Assembly: GCA_037147415.1 (NCBI GenBank)
Contig: JBAWVF010000158.1
Coordinates: 1 to 9,053 of the forward strand
Direction: 5' to 3'
Source: BOG-933 sp037147415
GTDB lineage: Bacteria; Pseudomonadota; Alphaproteobacteria; Azospirillales; Azospirillaceae
Length of the DNA stretch: 9,053 nucleotides
Under the pieces are notes generated by a model that saw nothing but the letters and a program-made list of their open reading frames with translations, searched no databases and was not told the DNA's origin. A program made the position numbers and the translations under genes. Below, in pieces: positions 6,078 through 9,053 of this stretch (positions are counted from its first letter, which is position 1; each line of letters begins with the position of its first letter).

Positions 6078-9053
6078 GCCGAGGCGGCCGCTGCGGTCGG
6101 GCCGATCTGGCCCTGGCCTTGGGCCGGGGTGGCAGCGAGTTGCTCGGCGATATGGCCGCTCTGCTCGGCTATGAACCGACCACACCCCGCCCGCAAGAGT
6201 TAAAGCACCACGTTGCAGGTATTATCACTCAAGTTGCGGAAGAACCCGACCCTGAGTTCCCGTCTGCTCCCGCTAAGGAAACCCCGTTCTGGCGCCCGGT
6301 GCGCTACCAAGCGGTGAAGCCGGTGGAGCAACAGCGCCCGCCGCCGCCCGTGACCCGCCCGGTCTGGCGCAATCAAACGAAGCAACCGCCACCTTATCGG
6401 CTGTTGGCGCCCTGGCGCGAGTTAGAGCCGCGCTTGCGCCGTGGGCTGGGGGCGACCCGCGCCGGCAATGAGCTGGATATTCGCCGTATTCTGCGCGATT
6501 TGGGCCGGGGCCGGCTGAATCACCGATTGCCGCGCTGTCGCCGCCGGGCCTGGGGCGCATCGCTCCGGATCATCCTCGACCGCAGCGAGCATCTGGTGCC
6601 GTTCTGGAAGGATCAGGAACAGGTGTGCGGCGATCTGGCCCGCCTGTTCGGCGGCCAGGCGCTCGAAATCGCGGTGTTTCACGAGGGGCATGACGACCTG
6701 CGTTCGCCCCCGGCCGGCAGCACCGTGCTGGTGCTGGGCGATCTGGGCTGTCTGGCGGGAGACGGCGTCGGGCGCGATAATCCCTGGCTCAGGCTGGGCG
6801 AGCGTCTGGCCGCTGCCGGCTGTCGCGCCGTGGCCTTGCTCCCTGGTCCGCCCGACCGTTGCCCCGAGCCGTTGCGGCGGCGCTGGCATGTGCTGCCCTG
6901 GGAACGGCCGCAAACCGCGGCGGTTGCCGATCGTGCCGGCTTGCGCGCCCGGGCCGAGCGGCTGTTGCGGCTGATCTCACCGGCGGTGCGGGTCGAGCCC
7001 GGCTTGCTGCGCGACATTAGGCTATCCTTGCCCGCCGCCGAGGCCGACGCCGGCACCGAGGCCGATCTCTGGCAACTCCCCGAAATCGCCAGCACCTCGT
7101 CGGTTGCCGGCACCCTCGACCCCAAAAAGCTGGAGCCGGCCCGGGCGGCCTTCGAAACCGAAGACCGGGAAATTCGGAAATCGGTGCTGAAGGCGCTGAC
7201 CGCGTGGCGCCACAACCTGCCGCCGGAAATTTTTTTCGAGGAACTGCGCAATCTCGGCCCGAACACGAGCACGCTGTGTGATCCGCAAGATTTAGCCGAC
7301 GCCGAGGCTTTTTTTAACTGGCTCGCCGCGTGGCGCGGTGTCCCGCCCGGCGTGGAGACCGTCACGCCGCAGGCTGCACGCGCCTTCATCGGCCGGGTCA
7401 AGGCGCGGGCGACGCCCCGTTTCTGGCAAGGGCCGGTCGGCGCGTTGCTTCAGCGCTGGGTTTATCAGGAGTTCGACCAGTTCCGCCCCGGCTTCACGCT
7501 CGAAGCAATCGAGGGCGGTCCGGAACGCGAGATCACCTTGTGGCAGGTTGATGATGCGCTGGTGGCGGCCGAGAGTGAGGGCGGCAGTCTTCTCGCCACC
7601 GTCCGCACCGCCAACGGCCTGATCGCGGTCGAAGAAGACGAACGTGCCGCCTTCTGGAAGTCCGGCACCCCGCCGCCGTGGGCGAAGGAGTGGGGGTGGG
7701 ATGAGTTTGGGGCATGGGTGACGTTCCGCGTCAAAGATGTTGTTCAAAAGCTGCGCTGGATTCCGCCCGGCAGCTTCCTCATGGGCTCGCCAGAAGATGA
7801 GTCGGGGCGATGGCAGAGCGAAGGGCCGCAGCACCCAGTGGTAATTACTCAGGGCTTCTGGCTGATGGATACACCTTGTACGCAAGCACTATGGCAAACG
7901 GTGATGCGAATTAATCCTAGCCGCTTCAAGTCTCCAGAGCGGCCAGTTGAATATGTCAACAAGAATGATATTCAGGAATTTATTTCAAGAATTAATTCGT
8001 TATCCCCAGGTCTTAATCTAGCCCTGCCGAGTGAGGCCCAGTGGGAATACGCCTGCCGCGCCGGCACAAATACGCCACTCTACTCAGGAGATATAAAGAT
8101 CATTGGTGAACGAAATGCTCCTGCCCTCGATCAAATTGCTTGGTATGGTGGAAATAGCGGTGTTAATTTCGATCTGCAAGGCGGGGATATAAGTGAAGGC
8201 TGGAAAGAAAAGCAATATCCGCATAAGCTGACGGGAACTCGCCCAGTAGGCAAGAAATGCCCGAATCCCTGGGGCCTGTACGATATGCTTGGCAACGTCT
8301 GGGAGTGGTGTAGTGACAGATGGCGGATATATAAGAGCAGGGGCGAAACGGACCCCGTTGGTCCTCTGGAAATAAATGCATCTGGCGTGTGCCGTGGCGG
8401 GGCTTGGCACAGCCATGCCAGAAATACTCGATCGGCACCACGTCTTGAAATGATGCCCGGAAAATTACGTTACTCCATTGGCTTCCGGTGTTCTCGCGTT
8501 TTGGAAGAAGCGGAGCCGGCAGAGCCGCGGCGAGTCCGGGAAGCGGAGCGACCGACCGCAGCGGGTCGGCCGAGCGGAGCGGTGTTGCGGCTCGACCGGG
8601 AGGAGAGCGCGGATCGGTGTCCGTTGCCGCGTGTGCGCGCCTTTCAGATTCGCACCGACCGCGAACGGCTGAGTTTCAGCCGGTTTACCCAGTCCGATTG
8701 CGGCTGGGCCGATGAGATCGGGCGGGATCGCTTTGGTTTATGGGCGCGGTTCGAGATTGGCGAGGTCAGCCAGCGGTTGCGCTGGCTTTCCCCCGGCCGC
8801 TTCCTGATGGGCTCGCCGGAAGGCGAGTTGGGGCGAGAGGCCGACGAAGGGCCGCAGCATGAGGTGACGTTGGCCCAGGGCTTCTGGCTGATGGACACCG
8901 CCTGCACCCAGGCGTTGTGGCAGGTGGTGATGGGGAACAACCCCAGTTACTTCAAAGACTCGCCCTACCATCCGGTCGAGACGGTAAGCTGGGACGAGGT
9001 TCAAAGCATGCCTATCGGCTTGACGCACACACCCACTAGATATAGTATTTTCC
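6074..9053 (+). CDS. SAV_2336/vWA-like domain protein with two FGE-sulfatase modules, 3' end cut
   Basis: From the ATG at 6074 (GGGAG seven bases upstream; ATGA overlap with the MoxR stop) I translate 993 codons with no stop to the window edge. Residues 1-105 are an Ala/Pro-rich leader. About 110-280 is a SAV_2336-type domain with a vWA-like core: WRELEPRLRRGL, LPRCRRRAWG, ILDRSEH (Asp169, Ser171; the MIDAS third position is His, so degenerate) and VLVLGDLG (Asp223), ending HVLPWERP. About 285-535 is helical and unrecognised. Residues 560-809 are a complete FGE-sulfatase (SUMF1/EgtB/PvdO) module: LRWIPPG, FLMGSPE, LPSEAQWEYACRAG, GLYDMLGNVWEWC, CRGGAW and GFRC. The paired catalytic Cys of true formylglycine-generating enzymes is absent, so ligand binding is more likely than FGly formation. 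A second module begins at 902 and is cut at about 9006; the last residues are mobile-element DNA. It likely acts with MoxR as a sensor or adaptor. Confidence 0.88.
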   Translation, partial: MSRGGRCGRADLALALGRGGSELLGDMAALLGYEPTTPRPQELKHHVAGIITQVAEEPDPEFPSAPAKETPFWRPVRYQAVKPVEQQRPPPPVTRPVWRNQTKQPPPYRLLAPWRELEPRLRRGLGATRAGNELDIRRILRDLGRGRLNHRLPRCRRRAWGASLRIILDRSEHLVPFWKDQEQVCGDLARLFGGQALEIAVFHEGHDDLRSPPAGSTVLVLGDLGCLAGDGVGRDNPWLRLGERLAAAGCRAVALLPGPPDRCPEPLRRRWHVLPWERPQTAAVADRAGLRARAERLLRLISPAVRVEPGLLRDIRLSLPAAEADAGTEADLWQLPEIASTSSVAGTLDPKKLEPARAAFETEDREIRKSVLKALTAWRHNLPPEIFFEELRNLGPNTSTLCDPQDLADAEAFFNWLAAWRGVPPGVETVTPQAARAFIGRVKARATPRFWQGPVGALLQRWVYQEFDQFRPGFTLEAIEGGPEREITLWQVDDALVAAESEGGSLLATVRTANGLIAVEEDERAAFWKSGTPPPWAKEWGWDEFGAWVTFRVKDVVQKLRWIPPGSFLMGSPEDESGRWQSEGPQHPVVITQGFWLMDTPCTQALWQTVMRINPSRFKSPERPVEYVNKNDIQEFISRINSLSPGLNLALPSEAQWEYACRAGTNTPLYSGDIKIIGERNAPALDQIAWYGGNSGVNFDLQGGDISEGWKEKQYPHKLTGTRPVGKKCPNPWGLYDMLGNVWEWCSDRWRIYKSRGETDPVGPLEINASGVCRGGAWHSHARNTRSAPRLEMMPGKLRYSIGFRCSRVLEEAEPAEPRRVREAERPTAAGRPSGAVLRLDREESADRCPLPRVRAFQIRTDRERLSFSRFTQSDCGWADEIGRDRFGLWARFEIGEVSQRLRWLSPGRFLMGSPEGELGREADEGPQHEVTLAQGFWLMDTACTQALWQVVMGNNPSYFKDSPYHPVETVSWDEVQSMPIGLTHTPTRYSIF
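7751..9006 (+). repeat. Two tandem FGE-sulfatase modules, 1026-bp (342-codon) period
   Basis: The module starting at 7751 (LRWIPPGSFLMGSPE) recurs at 8777 (LRWLSPGRFLMGSPE), in frame, 342 codons later. The homology also covers about 25 residues before each module (WAKEWG then FGAW, against WADEIG then FGLW). The linker at 8500-8680 is G+C-rich and contains GAAGCGGAGC twice (8507-8516, 8540-8549) and a related copy at 8571-8580. The first module has an AT-rich core (about 7840-8490) that the second copy lacks. Confidence 0.85.
9007..9053. mobile_element. End of a mobile element (terminal inverted repeat 9007-9041)
   Basis: This is the partner of the repeat at 15-49, in opposite orientation, differing at two positions (C for G and G for A). 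It interrupts the second FGE-sulfatase module after WDEVQS, where the family would continue with the helix of the module. Bases 9042-9053 differ from the outer bases of the left copy, so the two window ends look like the two different ends of one element type. Confidence 0.65.

Noticed and set aside
6422..7885. Antisense open frames opposite the vWA-like/FGE gene
   Set aside because: The plus-strand frame is open throughout and carries recognisable domains; the antisense products are compositionally biased and match no family I know.
8395..8490. Diversity-generating retroelement variable region at the end of the first FGE module
   Set aside because: The position is typical, but no enrichment of AAC/AAT codons, template repeat or reverse transcriptase is visible in the window.
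8500..8600. GAAGCGGAGC copies as a CRISPR-like or regulatory array
   Set aside because: There are only two exact copies plus one degenerate copy, within an in-frame G+C-rich protein linker and without uniform spacers.
1..9053. tRNA, rRNA, CRISPR array or replication origin
   Set aside because: I saw no cloverleaf, rRNA signature, regular repeat-spacer pattern or iteron cluster on either strand.

Overview
The window looks like accessory DNA, a defence or conflict island, from a high-GC proteobacterium. Most rows are roughly 58-75% G+C by hand count, with AT-richer patches near 33-45%. The combination of tandem FGE-sulfatase modules, a MoxR ATPase, a vWA-like partner, TIR/STAND proteins and patatin is common in gammaproteobacteria with large conflict repertoires (Competibacteraceae-like or purple-sulfur-like lineages). 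No housekeeping or rRNA gene fixes the taxonomy, so this assignment is weak.

Layout. Both ends (about 15-49 and 9007-9041) carry the same 35-base sequence in inverted orientation, with 2 mismatches. Each copy cuts off a gene, so the window appears to lie between two ends of a mobile element. Reading leftwards from about 3526 is a minus-strand operon of four genes: a 63-aa unknown protein, a patatin-like phospholipase with an inserted membrane hairpin (583 aa), an orphan FliG-like protein (322 aa), and an Mrr-like PD-(D/E)xK nuclease domain. The nuclease gene is frameshifted in a C tract and then truncated by the left mobile-element end.

Reading rightwards from a shared divergent promoter region come five coding elements: a small TIR protein with its catalytic Glu; a translationally coupled TIR-like/P-loop protein that lost the catalytic Glu and breaks off right after the Walker A lysine; a phosphorylase-superfamily (PNP/MTAN-like) protein with its own candidate promoter; the C-terminal third of a MoxR-type AAA+ ATPase; and, overlapping its stop by ATGA, a reading frame that stays open for 993 codons to the right edge. 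That last frame encodes a SAV_2336/vWA-like domain followed by two FGE-sulfatase modules, the second cut by the right mobile-element end.

How they may work together. Patatin (membrane lipids), TIR (NAD), PNP (candidate nucleotide/ATP nucleosidase) and Mrr nuclease (DNA) are all effector types known from abortive-infection systems. MoxR plus vWA-like plus FGE, and TIR plus STAND NTPase, are known sensor/switch architectures. Several junctions (4664/4665, about 5634, the FGE1 composition patch, the frameshift, both ends) show that the right half is a mosaic of broken modules. The most unusual element is the FliG-like gene embedded between patatin and nuclease genes with no flagellar gene in sight.
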